From Pseudoflavonifractor phocaeensis (GTDB lineage Bacteria; Bacillota; Clostridia; Oscillospirales; Oscillospiraceae), in NCBI RefSeq assembly GCF_021531815.1, contig NZ_JADYUM010000003.1:1-64000 (forward strand): 64,000 bases of DNA. The letters are read 5' to 3'. A model generated the notes under the pieces. The model saw nothing but the letters and a program-made list of their open reading frames with translations, searched no databases and was not told the origin of the DNA. This document shows, one piece after another, positions 8,616 to 17,312 of this stretch; positions within the stretch are counted from its first letter, which is position 1, and every line of letters begins with the position of its first letter. Made by a program: the position numbers and the translations under genes.

Positions 8616-9796
8616 AAATCTGCATTTACAGAGGTACGCATCAGATCGGTGGCATCGCCGCAGAAATTTCCACGGAGAAAACGCGTATCCTTATTGACAT
8701 GGGCGATGAGTTGTCAGTTGATCCTGATTTTGTTCCTGCACCGTTGAATATCCCTGGTGTCACGGATACAAACGGGCACTGCGATGCGGTGCTGTTCACA
8801 CACTATCACGGCGACCATATCGGGCAGATGGCGCGCATCCGGCCAGAGATCCCGCTTTATGCCGGAGCGTTGGCAAGGGACATCATGCTCCTGTCTGCAC
8901 AGCACAGCAACCGGACAGACGAACCGCTTTTTCGCCGTATGGATAGCATCCGCACCTTTTCGCCCGGTGAAGCTTTCTCTGTCGGCGATATTCGAATCAC
9001 GCCCTATTCTATCGACCATTCCGCCTGCGACAGCTATATGTTCCTGCTGGAGGCAGATGGAAAGCGCATCCTCTATACCGGCGATTTCCGGCTGCATGGT
9101 GTTCGCGGCAAGGCAATGCCCAGGATACTGGATAAGCTGGTGGGCAAGGTAGATGCCATCATTACGGAGGGAACATCGGTTTCCCGGCCCAGCGGTGCAG
9201 TTCCACGGGAGTGGGACTTACAGGCGCAGATCAAGGACTATCTGAAAAAATATAAATACGTCTTCGTCTTATGTGCAAGTACCAATCTTGACCGGATTTT
9301 TGCCTTTGCAAGGGTTGTACCAAGGGGGAAATATTGCATCTGTGACAAATATCAGTATACCCTTGCAGAGACTGTTTCCCGTCATTGGAAGCGTTATTCT
9401 TCTTTTTATGAAATACCGAAGCTGACTTGGTTTCAATACAAGCCCGCTGCTGGTTTTCAGGAACGCGGCGGTCTGATGTTCGTCCGGGCAAACCGGCAGT
9501 TTGAAACCATCATCCGGCAGTTTGATCCGACGCAAAGTATTCTGCTCTACTCCATGTGGGACGGCTACCGTACCAAACCCGGCAGTAATCTCCCGGCGTT
9601 TCTTGCACTGACCGGCACATGGGAAGCGCTGCATACCAGCGGCCATGCGTTGCCGGAAGATATTCGGCTTATAATCGACAAGGCAGACCCGGAACTGGTG
9701 ATTCCAATGCACACGGACGCCCCGCAGCAGATGCAGAATATTTGCCCAAATCGTAAGGTTGTGCTTTTAAACGACGGAGAGGAGCTGAGACTGTGA
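8606..9796 (+). CDS. RNase J-like MBL/beta-CASP hydrolase
   Basis: 396 residues. The metallo-beta-lactamase core is complete: H66, H68, D70 and H71 in FTHYHGDHIGQ, H138 in YSIDHSACD and D160 in YTGDFRLHG. A beta-CASP region follows, with the HTSGHA motif (344-349) and the closing VIPMHT (H369). This order is that of RNase J, CPSF-73 and related RNases/DNases. At 396 residues it is shorter than housekeeping RNase J (about 550), because the C-terminal domain is missing. All visible metal ligands are present, so I expect an active nuclease. It overlaps its neighbours by 10 and 4 bases. Endo- versus exonuclease activity and RNA versus DNA cannot be told from the sequence. Confidence 0.75.
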   Translation: MGLKICIYRGTHQIGGIAAEISTEKTRILIDMGDELSVDPDFVPAPLNIPGVTDTNGHCDAVLFTHYHGDHIGQMARIRPEIPLYAGALARDIMLLSAQHSNRTDEPLFRRMDSIRTFSPGEAFSVGDIRITPYSIDHSACDSYMFLLEADGKRILYTGDFRLHGVRGKAMPRILDKLVGKVDAIITEGTSVSRPSGAVPREWDLQAQIKDYLKKYKYVFVLCASTNLDRIFAFARVVPRGKYCICDKYQYTLAETVSRHWKRYSSFYEIPKLTWFQYKPAAGFQERGGLMFVRANRQFETIIRQFDPTQSILLYSMWDGYRTKPGSNLPAFLALTGTWEALHTSGHALPEDIRLIIDKADPELVIPMHTDAPQQMQNICPNRKVVLLNDGEELRL

Positions 9797-10794
9797 CGAA
9801 CGATGTATATACCATAGGCCTCACACGTACAGAGCATCAGACATTGAAAGTTCTGCTTCCGATCACATTTCCCGTTATCCCATATGACACAGAGCAGCTC
9901 AACGAAACTGAGATCAAAAGAATCACTGGACAGGCACGCTGCATCGTGCTGAATCCCAAGCATCTTGATGCGGCGATTCTTGCGGAGTTTTTTTACGATC
10001 AGGACTACCTGTGCAATCACGGCCAACCGGTTCCGGTGATACTGCTGTCTGACCATCTGACCCGCGAGCAGCAGCACACAGTCCCCGCTCCAGAGTATCT
10101 TTCGGTAATCGACCTCCATAAACGAATTGACCGTAACAGAAGTTTTGCAGTCAAAACATTGCGCGAAGCGTCACTTCCGTGCTGGCAGAACCGGGTGGCA
10201 ATGCGCAGTAATATGTTCAATGACGGATGGTATCTCATCGACATTGAAACCACTGGTGTTGAAGTCTGGGAGGACAGCATCATCTGTATCCGCCTTGCAT
10301 ATATGGCAAATTATAAAATTGTAGGCCAGCCGCAAACAATTTATATTCGCCAATCAAAGCCGCTGCCGGACGGAATTTCAAGAATAACCGGCATCATCGA
10401 TGAAATGCTGGCGCAGGGCATATCGCTGGAAGAGGCAGTGGGACAGCTTGAAGGGCTTTCGCACAGCAATACACCTTTTGTCTTTACATCAGAGGAGTTC
10501 ACAGCAGGTTTCCTGAAAGCGGCTTTCCTGCGCTGCGGCAAATCTTTCATACGCCCATATATCGCCATTGATAAGCTGGCGGCCATTCCATTCGGCTACC
10601 TGATGCAGCGTCGTGCGCTGAATATTCCATCGCTGATAGATCCCAGCCCATCCAGCAATCTGTTTTTTGACGATCAGCTTCAGGAACTTTATGAATTGAC
10701 AAAGTGTGTCTTTGAAAACCTTGGTATCCGGTATGACGTTCGTTGTCCCGGGCAGTTTGATAAGCTGTATGCGGCAGAACTCTGCGAAGTCTGA
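9793..10794 (+). CDS. DnaQ-like (DEDD) protein with the shared sensor-like module
   Basis: 333 residues. Residues 1-120 resemble the N-terminus of the 8007-8615 product: GLTRTEHQTL against GLTEEQNAL, CIVLNPKHLDAA against CEVLIIYAPEMDQD, and FFYDQD against FDYYSQ. The C-terminal half is DEDD-exonuclease-like: WYLIDIETTG (D150, E152), ITGI at 198-201 and YIAIDKLAAI near 256. The usual Asp of motif II is not evident around FTSEEFTAGF, and the motif III His appears replaced (N289...D294). It may therefore be a weak or inactive exonuclease. It starts by a four-base overlap with the MBL gene and ends the operon at a strong terminator. Confidence 0.65.
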   Translation: MTNDVYTIGLTRTEHQTLKVLLPITFPVIPYDTEQLNETEIKRITGQARCIVLNPKHLDAAILAEFFYDQDYLCNHGQPVPVILLSDHLTREQQHTVPAPEYLSVIDLHKRIDRNRSFAVKTLREASLPCWQNRVAMRSNMFNDGWYLIDIETTGVEVWEDSIICIRLAYMANYKIVGQPQTIYIRQSKPLPDGISRITGIIDEMLAQGISLEEAVGQLEGLSHSNTPFVFTSEEFTAGFLKAAFLRCGKSFIRPYIAIDKLAAIPFGYLMQRRALNIPSLIDPSPSSNLFFDDQLQELYELTKCVFENLGIRYDVRCPGQFDKLYAAELCEV

Positions 10795-10805
10795 CACGTG
10801 AAAGC

Positions 10806-10843
10806 AAAGAAGGAAGCAAGCTTTTTCGCTTGCTTCCTTCTTT
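10806..10843. terminator. bidirectional terminator
   Basis: A perfect 16-bp stem (10806-10821 / 10828-10843) with a six-base loop ends in A- and T-rich tracts. It separates the convergent nuclease operon and serine recombinase gene. Confidence 0.85.
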
Positions 10844-10848
10844 CTGTA

Positions 10849-12405
10849 TCAGAAGTTCCAGTGAATCTCAATAGGTACCTCATGGGTTCCAGGAATTCGT
10901 TTCCCGACACTTATGTAGTCGATCAGGATTTCCACCATCTCACGGGTCAGATGCTCCACGTTGGTGTAGCGCTGAATCAGTTCCTTGCGCTGATCACCGG
11001 CCAGCATCTGCGCCTCTAACTCTTCCAGCCGGTGGTCCGCCTCTTTGATCTGCTGTTCCATGCGCTCACGGTCTGCTGCAAAGCTATCTGCCATAGAGAT
11101 ATAATCCTCTTCGCTGACGATGCCTTTGACCTTATCCATATACAGGGTGCGCAGGTAAGCCCGGTTATCTTCAAGCTGCTTCTGTAGCTTAGCCTTGGAT
11201 TCTATCCAATTTGCTTTTTGCTGCTCCAGGTTCTGACTGAATTGGACATTGCGCTCCAGCTCATCCTGATCCAAATAGGTGCGGGAGAGGGCGTTCAACT
11301 CCTGAATCACCATTTTCTCCAGTTTCTCCACGGGGATGAAGGCACCGATGCAGGCGTCCTTTGACACATGACGGTTCGAACAGATCAAGTAGTGTCTTCC
11401 ATGATTTTTCGAAGACCTCATCGTATATCCGCAGTTTGCGCAACGCGCCTTCCGGGCAAAAAGCCCAATGCTGCCCACATCAAACGGTTTGGCGCGGGAT
11501 GCCACCATTGCCTGTACCCGATCCCATAGGTCACGTTCAATGATCGGCTCATGGGTTCCCTCAACACGATACCACGTTTCCTTGGGGCGGGGCTTATTCT
11601 GCTTGGTTTTATAAGAAATGCTGCCGTATTTGCCCTGGACCATGTTGCCGATATAAATCTCATTGACCAGCATATCCGAGATGGCAGAATACTTCCAGAG
11701 AGTACTGTTTTTTCGTTTCGGCTGCTGATAGCGCAGACCGTGTAATCGCTTGTACTCGGTCGGATTCGGAACGCCTCGGTCGTTGAGCGTCCGGGCAATG
11801 GCGGTTTTTCCATAGCCCTGAGAGAAGAGCGTAAATACCTCCCGGACAACGGCGGCGGCCTCTTCGTCAATAATCAGGTGGCCCTTTTGCTCCGGGTCCT
11901 TCTTGTATCCGTATAGGGCGAAGGCACCGATGTGAAATCCATTTTTCCGCCGGTTGGTCAGGACGCTGCGGATGTTTTCCGACATGTCCTCCAGATACCA
12001 CTCATTGACCAGGCCGTTGATCTGCCGGGACTTTTTGTTGCCCTTGTTGGCCGTATCCGCATTATCAACCAAGCTGACAAAGCGGATGCCCCAGATAGGG
12101 AAGAGGCCGTTGATGTATCGTTCCACCAGTTCCAGCTCACGGGTGAAGCGGGACTGGCTCTTGCATAGAATGATGTCAAACTTGCGGGCTTCGGCATCCT
12201 GCAAAAGGCGTACAAACTCAGGACGGTTTCGGTCAGAACCCGTGTAATTATCATCGCTGTAAATGTTATATACTTCCCAGCCATGCTCTATGGAATATTC
12301 CAAAAGCATGGCCTTTTGATTCTGGATGCTGTTGCTGTCATCCGTTTCGAATTTCTTATTGCGGTCCTCTTCAGACAGACGGCAATAGATCGCAACTTTT
12401 TCCAT
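10849..12405 (-). CDS. large serine recombinase (integrase)
   Basis: 518 residues. The N-terminal resolvase-type catalytic domain (YCRLSEEDRN, nucleophile S11; later CKSQSRFTRE and the NEWYLEDMSENIRSV hinge) is followed by the recombinase domain (YGKTAIARTLNDRGVPNPTE). Next come a zinc ribbon (CANCGYTMRSS...CSNRHVSKDAC) and a coiled coil (about 405-470). This is the full large-serine-integrase layout. It is the best candidate for the enzyme that inserted the island into cotJC, because the ends at 6573 and 35034 have the matching att form. The minus-strand ribosome site is AGGAGGC. Excision would need a directionality factor, perhaps the 16722-16940 product. Confidence 0.9.
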   Translation of the reverse strand: MEKVAIYCRLSEEDRNKKFETDDSNSIQNQKAMLLEYSIEHGWEVYNIYSDDNYTGSDRNRPEFVRLLQDAEARKFDIILCKSQSRFTRELELVERYINGLFPIWGIRFVSLVDNADTANKGNKKSRQINGLVNEWYLEDMSENIRSVLTNRRKNGFHIGAFALYGYKKDPEQKGHLIIDEEAAAVVREVFTLFSQGYGKTAIARTLNDRGVPNPTEYKRLHGLRYQQPKRKNSTLWKYSAISDMLVNEIYIGNMVQGKYGSISYKTKQNKPRPKETWYRVEGTHEPIIERDLWDRVQAMVASRAKPFDVGSIGLFARKARCANCGYTMRSSKNHGRHYLICSNRHVSKDACIGAFIPVEKLEKMVIQELNALSRTYLDQDELERNVQFSQNLEQQKANWIESKAKLQKQLEDNRAYLRTLYMDKVKGIVSEEDYISMADSFAADRERMEQQIKEADHRLEELEAQMLAGDQRKELIQRYTNVEHLTREMVEILIDYISVGKRIPGTHEVPIEIHWNF

Positions 12406-12431
12406 TCGGATTGCCTCCTATCTATAAAAAC

Positions 12432-12470
12432 ACCCGCTTTCATCACAGCTTGAGCGTGATGAAAGCGGGT
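12432..12470 (-). terminator. terminator/attenuator upstream of the recombinase
   Basis: A perfect 15-bp stem (12432-12446 / 12456-12470) is followed on the minus strand by a T-run (GTTTTTATAG). It lies between the 45-residue ORF and the recombinase start, so it should limit read-through into the recombinase. Confidence 0.7.
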
Positions 12471-12493
12471 CATGTATTGCACCGATATTCAGT

Positions 12494-12631
12494 TTATCGA
12501 GCGCCGGACAGGATCGCCTTGGAGCGTTCCAATTGATTGATCAGCTGGATCCAGACGCTTGTATAAGCCTGTACGGTTGTGCAGGTCTCACCGCTTTTAA
12601 AATAGCTCTTGCAGAGAACAGAGTCATTCAT
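12494..12631 (-). CDS. 45-residue protein upstream of the recombinase
   Basis: The minus-strand ATG at 12631 follows a strong AAGGAGG. The frame MNDSVLCKSYFKSGETCTTV..TSVWIQLINQLERSKAILSG ends 24 bases before the terminator. Two cysteines and an amphipathic helix are visible. Small proteins of this type often precede serine recombinases in Clostridia mobile elements, so it could be a regulator or directionality factor. That is inference. Confidence 0.55.
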   Translation of the reverse strand: MNDSVLCKSYFKSGETCTTVQAYTSVWIQLINQLERSKAILSGAR

Positions 12632-12727
12632 AAATCAATTCCTCCTTACTCAAATTTATGCTGGTATCCGGCAGGGCAGAAGTAAAATGAAGCGCCCTTT
12701 ATCGGGTGATTCTGCCGGTACGAAAAT

Positions 12728-13774
12728 TTACTCAGCGGGATCATCCGCAGGCGGAACAAATCCAATTGAAACCAACTGGGGAAGAGAGGGGAGGTAGGAA
12801 ATGCCCGCTCTGGCCTCGATGGTCACAGGGTTGATACCGATGCTGCGCAGCTGCTTGAGCCGCTTCTTGCCGTTTTTGAATTGGAGAATACTGTTCGTAT
12901 CCACTTTGGCGTGCCGGTTGATTTTTTCGAGGAACTCAATGAGCTTCCATTTTTTCGATGAAGAGAAGTCGGTATCCCTAAGGATCCGCTCCTTTGCCTT
13001 GGCCAGCGTATAGTACGGTGCATCAGGTACCAACCGCTGAAAAAGCCGCAGCATAATTTCTTCGCCGTGGCAGCACAAAGCATCCATCAGGAGATACCAG
13101 GGGCGGTACCGATCCAGAGAAAACTGCTGCAGCTGCTGGTCGATTCCCTGGGAAAACAAGGATGCCTCCAGCCGCAGAAGCGAAAAGGGATTATCCCAGG
13201 ATGTAGACAGGAGCTGATCGGTGATCTGATAGAGCTTGTCATAGACCGTCACCTGATACCGGTCATTCGCTCGCCGGAACGAATGGCTGGCGCGATGATC
13301 GGGGTAAGTCTCCGGCTTCCAACCTGTACAAGAGGCTCCTTTTTCCAGCAATCGGATGTACTCCAGGAGCACGGCATTATCCACAGGCGTATTTTTACAT
13401 AAATCCAAGCGGTTCAATTTGAAATCGTGGATCGTCTGGCTGATCGGCATTTCCTGGACAATCGCATCCAGGGCCTGTACAAGAGCTTCCATATTGCTGC
13501 TTGTCGGGGCGAATATCGCGATTGCTTCCATATTCCCCAGCAGCCTCGAGGGGTTCACGCGCAGGAGCATTTTTCTGCAATAACCGTTCGTGTGCTTCTG
13601 GATCGAGACCTGGACCCCATGCTCAGACCAGCGGTTATAGTAAAGAATACCGGTCGTTTTATTTTTGTAGCAATAATGATTTTGCCCGGCGGCAGAAAGG
13701 TAGAATGCATTTCTGCATGCGCGGGTCTCTTCGGGAGAAATGTTCACATAGATCTCAAAAGTATGCACGTTCAT
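12728..13774 (-). CDS. replication-initiator-like protein
   Basis: 348 residues. Features recalling rolling-circle or phage-type initiators are an IHDFKLNRLDLCKN strand pair, RYQVTVYDKLYQI, and LLRLEASLF (the R-(V/L)-E strand seen in Rep_trans/gene II-type proteins). No single catalytic Tyr can be assigned with confidence. A 570-base gene-free AT-rich stretch lies directly upstream, as expected for an origin. The ATG follows a GAGGTG site. It could instead be an unrelated island protein; I rate the Rep assignment as tentative. Confidence 0.4.
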   Translation of the reverse strand: MNVHTFEIYVNISPEETRACRNAFYLSAAGQNHYCYKNKTTGILYYNRWSEHGVQVSIQKHTNGYCRKMLLRVNPSRLLGNMEAIAIFAPTSSNMEALVQALDAIVQEMPISQTIHDFKLNRLDLCKNTPVDNAVLLEYIRLLEKGASCTGWKPETYPDHRASHSFRRANDRYQVTVYDKLYQITDQLLSTSWDNPFSLLRLEASLFSQGIDQQLQQFSLDRYRPWYLLMDALCCHGEEIMLRLFQRLVPDAPYYTLAKAKERILRDTDFSSSKKWKLIEFLEKINRHAKVDTNSILQFKNGKKRLKQLRSIGINPVTIEARAGISYLPSLPQLVSIGFVPPADDPAE

Positions 13775-14344
13775 AAAAACACCTCATTATTCAGAATGTT
13801 GGTCAGTGTATTTTTTTAGAATTCCGTACTGACCTTTCATGAAATTACCATCATGTTGGGGTGTAAATTTTTTTAAAACGGTTTTATATATGGTAATTTA
13901 TGTAAGTGCTATTTTTTCTGTATCATGTCTGTATTCATGATAAATCCATCCAATCATCTTGAAATAATTGGAACCTTATGCATATACTTAAATAGATGCT
14001 GCTGCCGCAATATCACACTAAAATAATATTACGTAGAAATTTCGGACGATCCGGAAAATGATCTTCGCACAGCGGAGCAGCTGAGGCTGACAGCCTGCAA
14101 GCATTTCTTTTCTATAGAGCTGTTGGCAGCGATATAAAAATAAAAACAGTGTTCGGCCAGGGGAACATACAGGCGGAAACCGACGGAAAAGAGCGGTTCA
14201 GGTGCCTGTCCCGGAGTCAGAAAGACGCCTCCAGAAGGATCTTCTGGAGGCTGTTTTTTTTAATCCCGGAAACAAAAGTTTAGCGTTTGCATATTGATTT
14301 ATTTTAATTAAAGTGGTATTTAGTGTATAAGGGGGTGCGGCTGT
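13775..14344. other. gene-free AT-rich region, possible origin
   Basis: About 570 bases with no convincing ORF on either strand. It has A/T-rich tracts near 13860-13930 and 14020-14040 and ends in the terminator at 14227-14259. It sits between the divergent Rep-like gene and the 791-residue gene, so it must hold both promoters and, if the Rep call is right, an origin. I see no iteron array by eye. Confidence 0.35.
14227..14259 (+). terminator. rho-independent terminator
   Basis: An 11-bp perfect stem (GCCTCCAGAAG / CTTCTGGAGGC) with a three-base loop is followed by TGTTTTTTTT. There is no gene immediately upstream on this strand. It may end a small untranslated RNA transcribed through 13900-14220. 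Confidence 0.7.
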
Positions 14345-16720
14345 ATGAGGACTTTTCTGGATCGGGAGCAGGTCGTCGATCTGATCTGTGAGCAGCAGGA
14401 ACGGCTGTATTCGGTGATGGATGCGCGTCTGGATGACCGCGCACAGGAGACGCTTTTTCAGCAGAGCTTCCGGTGTTCGCTGGCGCCGGTTGAGAAGGGA
14501 CGGATCGAAATTCATCTGCTTTTTCTGCGCTGTGTATTCGTTCCGGATGAATTGCCTGATCCGAAGCGGTTCCGGTTCTCGGTCCTTGATGTATCCTGGA
14601 TGGCCAGCCAGAACATTCGTTTCCTAAAGAAAATCGAGCAGCAAGGGGAGATGCAAACGAGTCCTGAAGCTGACGCGATCTCCTTCCGGACGATCATCAA
14701 ACGCGATGCACAGGCAAAGAAAAATTTCAAGAAATGGAGCGGCAGCATCCGCAAAATGATTCAGAAAGTGGTTCGGAGCAAACTGATAGAAAACCCGCAA
14801 CGGATTGCGGAAATCATCACAAGAGATGCTTTCTGGGACTGCATCATCTCCCAAACCGGCCTTCATCCGGCCTACAATGATCAGGGCTATATGGACCAGG
14901 AGCTTGTTGCCCAGGAGCTTTTGGTGGATTGGCAGGGGAAAGTGGTGGGCAGAGATGTGCCGCGCCATCCGTTGGGGTGGGATCTGCGAAAACTCTGCCA
15001 GGGCTTTTCCAGATATCTGGTGCTTCCCCAGCTGCGGGAACGGTTTATGTGGCAGTTCATTCCCGAGGGAGAACGGCAAAAGCTGAACCACATGGCGACC
15101 GCTCCCTGGCATATTGGCTGGTATGAGCTGAACGGGATTCCGGTCATGTCCGGTATCCGCTCCGCGGAGACACGGCCTTCCGGCTACGGAAGCGCATTGC
15201 TGCGGGATTTATCCCAGCCCAACCGGTTGGAAGACTTATTGTCGGTGGCTCCCTATGAGATCACGGTCCCTCTTTTGTGCTATGGGATATTCTCCGTCAT
15301 CAAACCGTTTCTGCCGGATTACCCAGCCAGAATTTCGGTGAATGATTCTTTTTCCAGCGTCATGAAACGACAGAAGGAAATGATATTCCTGTCACTCACC
15401 GGCCCTCATTCCCAAGCCCTCGCTAATTTGTTTTATGGTGCTTTTGTGGACTACGGAGAAGGGGAGAGAGCGGGCGAAAAGGAAGCGAAGAAAAGACTTC
15501 GCCAGCTCCAGAGCAGGGTACATGATGGCGTTGTCATCCTGGATGAGGAGTTTAAAAATTTACAGACATTCCGGAACCGGGCAATGCTCCGGGACGCCTG
15601 TATCGTGCTGACCAATTCCGCCTTTGAAGAAAACCAGTTTGAGATCCGTCTCAGTTCCGATGCATTTGACCCGCAGTGTTGCTCACCGGCCATGCAGCAG
15701 GTATTCCCAAGGGTTCTGATCGCGTTCGTTGATTGGTTCTGGGAGGAATATGTATGGCGACGGGAAGAAAAGGTTCAGGAAGCCCTGGGTTGTATCGCGG
15801 GCCAGGCCCATAAGCTCTATCAACGCTGGCGGCAATTATTTGCCGGAGAGAAAGAGTCCCAGATACCGAATAAACTGCGCAGACTTTCTGACAGTCCGGC
15901 AGGGAACTGGAGCGAATTAAACGATGTAATCAAGCTTTACACCGATCAACTGGAAGAAATTATTGAAAAAGATGCAGGTGATCAGCGTTGTAATACACGC
16001 AAAAAAGAAGCGGCATTGAAGTGGGTCTCCGATTTTTCCAAACAGGCAAGGGAGGAGGCAAAGGAGTACCGGCTGACAGCCGATACGTCCTTTGCAAATG
16101 ATTTTTTCCACTTTAGCAGCATCCGAAAGCAATATTCCCGAAAATGGGCCAACCTGCAAATCGCCCTCTGCGTGTTCCTGAAATTCAGGGAAACCCATTC
16201 GGAATACGCCCGGATCTCGCTTCCGGAACCGTGGGAGGCGTATTTGCAGGAAGGATCAAAAGTATCGGAGAAGACGTATGAACAACTCTTTTTTGGTTAT
16301 TTATCTCAGGAATTGGAAGCGGGACGGGTAATCTCATTCCGCACATACCGTACTGCTGACTGCTCGGGCTGGTATGACGGAGCAAAAGAGTTGTTCTATC
16401 TACCATATCCCGATTACTACAGTGACTTCCGGAACTGGGCCACGGAGCAGGGCTGGATGGACTTGCCCAGTCAGCGCGTTTTTCAGAAACAATTGGCAGA
16501 GAAAGGATTTCTGCTGCTTGCGGACAACCACAGCAAAAGCGGCTACAAGCGGGCCGATCACCGAATGGTCGTAGATCCTTATTCGGATACCAAACCGAAG
16601 GTCAGTGTGATCAAAGTCCGGCCCGATCTTACGGAGCTAAGTGTAGCGGCGCAGTCGATCATACAGAAATTAGGAGCTCAAAAGGTTCCGCGCCGCCGGG
16701 ATGCTCTGAAGGAGAAATAG
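14345..16720 (+). CDS. large island protein, unknown function
   Basis: 791 residues starting after a GGGGG-type ribosome site. No signal peptide, P-loop or zinc ribbon is visible. The middle carries charged helical stretches (for example YGEGERAGEKEAKKRLRQLQ). The last 150 residues look like a winged or DNA-binding end (YYSDFRNWATEQGWMDLPSQ, RVFQKQLAEKGFLL), a pattern seen at the C-terminus of phage and plasmid replication proteins. It lies beside the Rep-like gene and overlaps nothing. A replication or partition role is plausible but unproven. Confidence 0.55.
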   Translation: MRTFLDREQVVDLICEQQERLYSVMDARLDDRAQETLFQQSFRCSLAPVEKGRIEIHLLFLRCVFVPDELPDPKRFRFSVLDVSWMASQNIRFLKKIEQQGEMQTSPEADAISFRTIIKRDAQAKKNFKKWSGSIRKMIQKVVRSKLIENPQRIAEIITRDAFWDCIISQTGLHPAYNDQGYMDQELVAQELLVDWQGKVVGRDVPRHPLGWDLRKLCQGFSRYLVLPQLRERFMWQFIPEGERQKLNHMATAPWHIGWYELNGIPVMSGIRSAETRPSGYGSALLRDLSQPNRLEDLLSVAPYEITVPLLCYGIFSVIKPFLPDYPARISVNDSFSSVMKRQKEMIFLSLTGPHSQALANLFYGAFVDYGEGERAGEKEAKKRLRQLQSRVHDGVVILDEEFKNLQTFRNRAMLRDACIVLTNSAFEENQFEIRLSSDAFDPQCCSPAMQQVFPRVLIAFVDWFWEEYVWRREEKVQEALGCIAGQAHKLYQRWRQLFAGEKESQIPNKLRRLSDSPAGNWSELNDVIKLYTDQLEEIIEKDAGDQRCNTRKKEAALKWVSDFSKQAREEAKEYRLTADTSFANDFFHFSSIRKQYSRKWANLQIALCVFLKFRETHSEYARISLPEPWEAYLQEGSKVSEKTYEQLFFGYLSQELEAGRVISFRTYRTADCSGWYDGAKELFYLPYPDYYSDFRNWATEQGWMDLPSQRVFQKQLAEKGFLLLADNHSKSGYKRADHRMVVDPYSDTKPKVSVIKVRPDLTELSVAAQSIIQKLGAQKVPRRRDALKEK

Positions 16721-16721
16721 C

Positions 16722-16940
16722 TCAGAGTTCTTCCAGACGATCCCGCCGGACCCGCCACTGCCGCCCGATTCGGAACGCTGGCAGCTGCCCGGACTGGACC
16801 ATCTTGTAGAACGTGTTTTTCCCAATGGCCAGCAGCTCCATGACCTCCCGGGGCGTCAGGAATTCATTGATCTGTTCCTCATAGTCATCGTCATCCCGCT
16901 CATAGCCAAATTCATCATATCGTTCATCAAATCTCATCAT
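16722..16940 (-). CDS. excisionase-family DNA-binding protein
   Basis: 72 residues from the minus-strand ATG at 16940, which is 5 bases after GAAGGGAG; an in-frame TTG 15 bases upstream sits on that site and is less likely. After an acidic N-terminus comes a MerR-like winged helix: FLTPREVMELLAIGKNTFY, KMVQSGQLPAFRIGRQWRVR, RDRLEEL. This is the typical HTH_17/excisionase form. In an integrative element it is a candidate recombination directionality factor or regulator. It is convergent with the 791-residue gene, 1 base away. Confidence 0.75.
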   Translation of the reverse strand: MMRFDERYDEFGYERDDDDYEEQINEFLTPREVMELLAIGKNTFYKMVQSGQLPAFRIGRQWRVRRDRLEEL

Positions 16941-17186
16941 AAAATCTCCCTTCAATTTTTTGGCGTTGTGCCTTACATAGTTGTTATCCCTTCTGATCCC
17001 ATTTTGCGTTATTCCGTCCCGGTCAACCGTATATTATTAACATGATAAAGAGTCAGAACCCGTAATTTTTCGACGATTGCGGACTCTGGCTCTTTTCCTG
17101 TTTTGCAGAGAAAACGGCGGTATTTTGACTCTGTAAACTGCAAATTTGGACGGAAATGATAAAAATCAGGAAGGGAGAGAAACCAT

Positions 17187-17270
17187 ATGCTGATCCATTT
17201 GCTGCGTCTTATCCGCACTGTTTTAGCAGAAGTCGTAGGCCTTCTGCTACGCAAAACTGTTCTCGCGTAA
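17187..17270 (+). CDS. possible 27-residue peptide
   Basis: The ATG follows GGAAGGGAG by 6 bases and encodes a short hydrophobic, basic peptide (MLIHLLRLIRTVLAEVVG..). An inverted repeat (AGCAGAAG / CCTTCTGCT) lies inside the ORF. It could be a leader or a small membrane peptide. Support is limited to the ribosome site. Confidence 0.3.
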   Translation: MLIHLLRLIRTVLAEVVGLLLRKTVLA

Positions 17271-17312
17271 CTGCCGCGAGGGAAAAGAAGGGACGAGATA
17301 ACCAATGACAAA

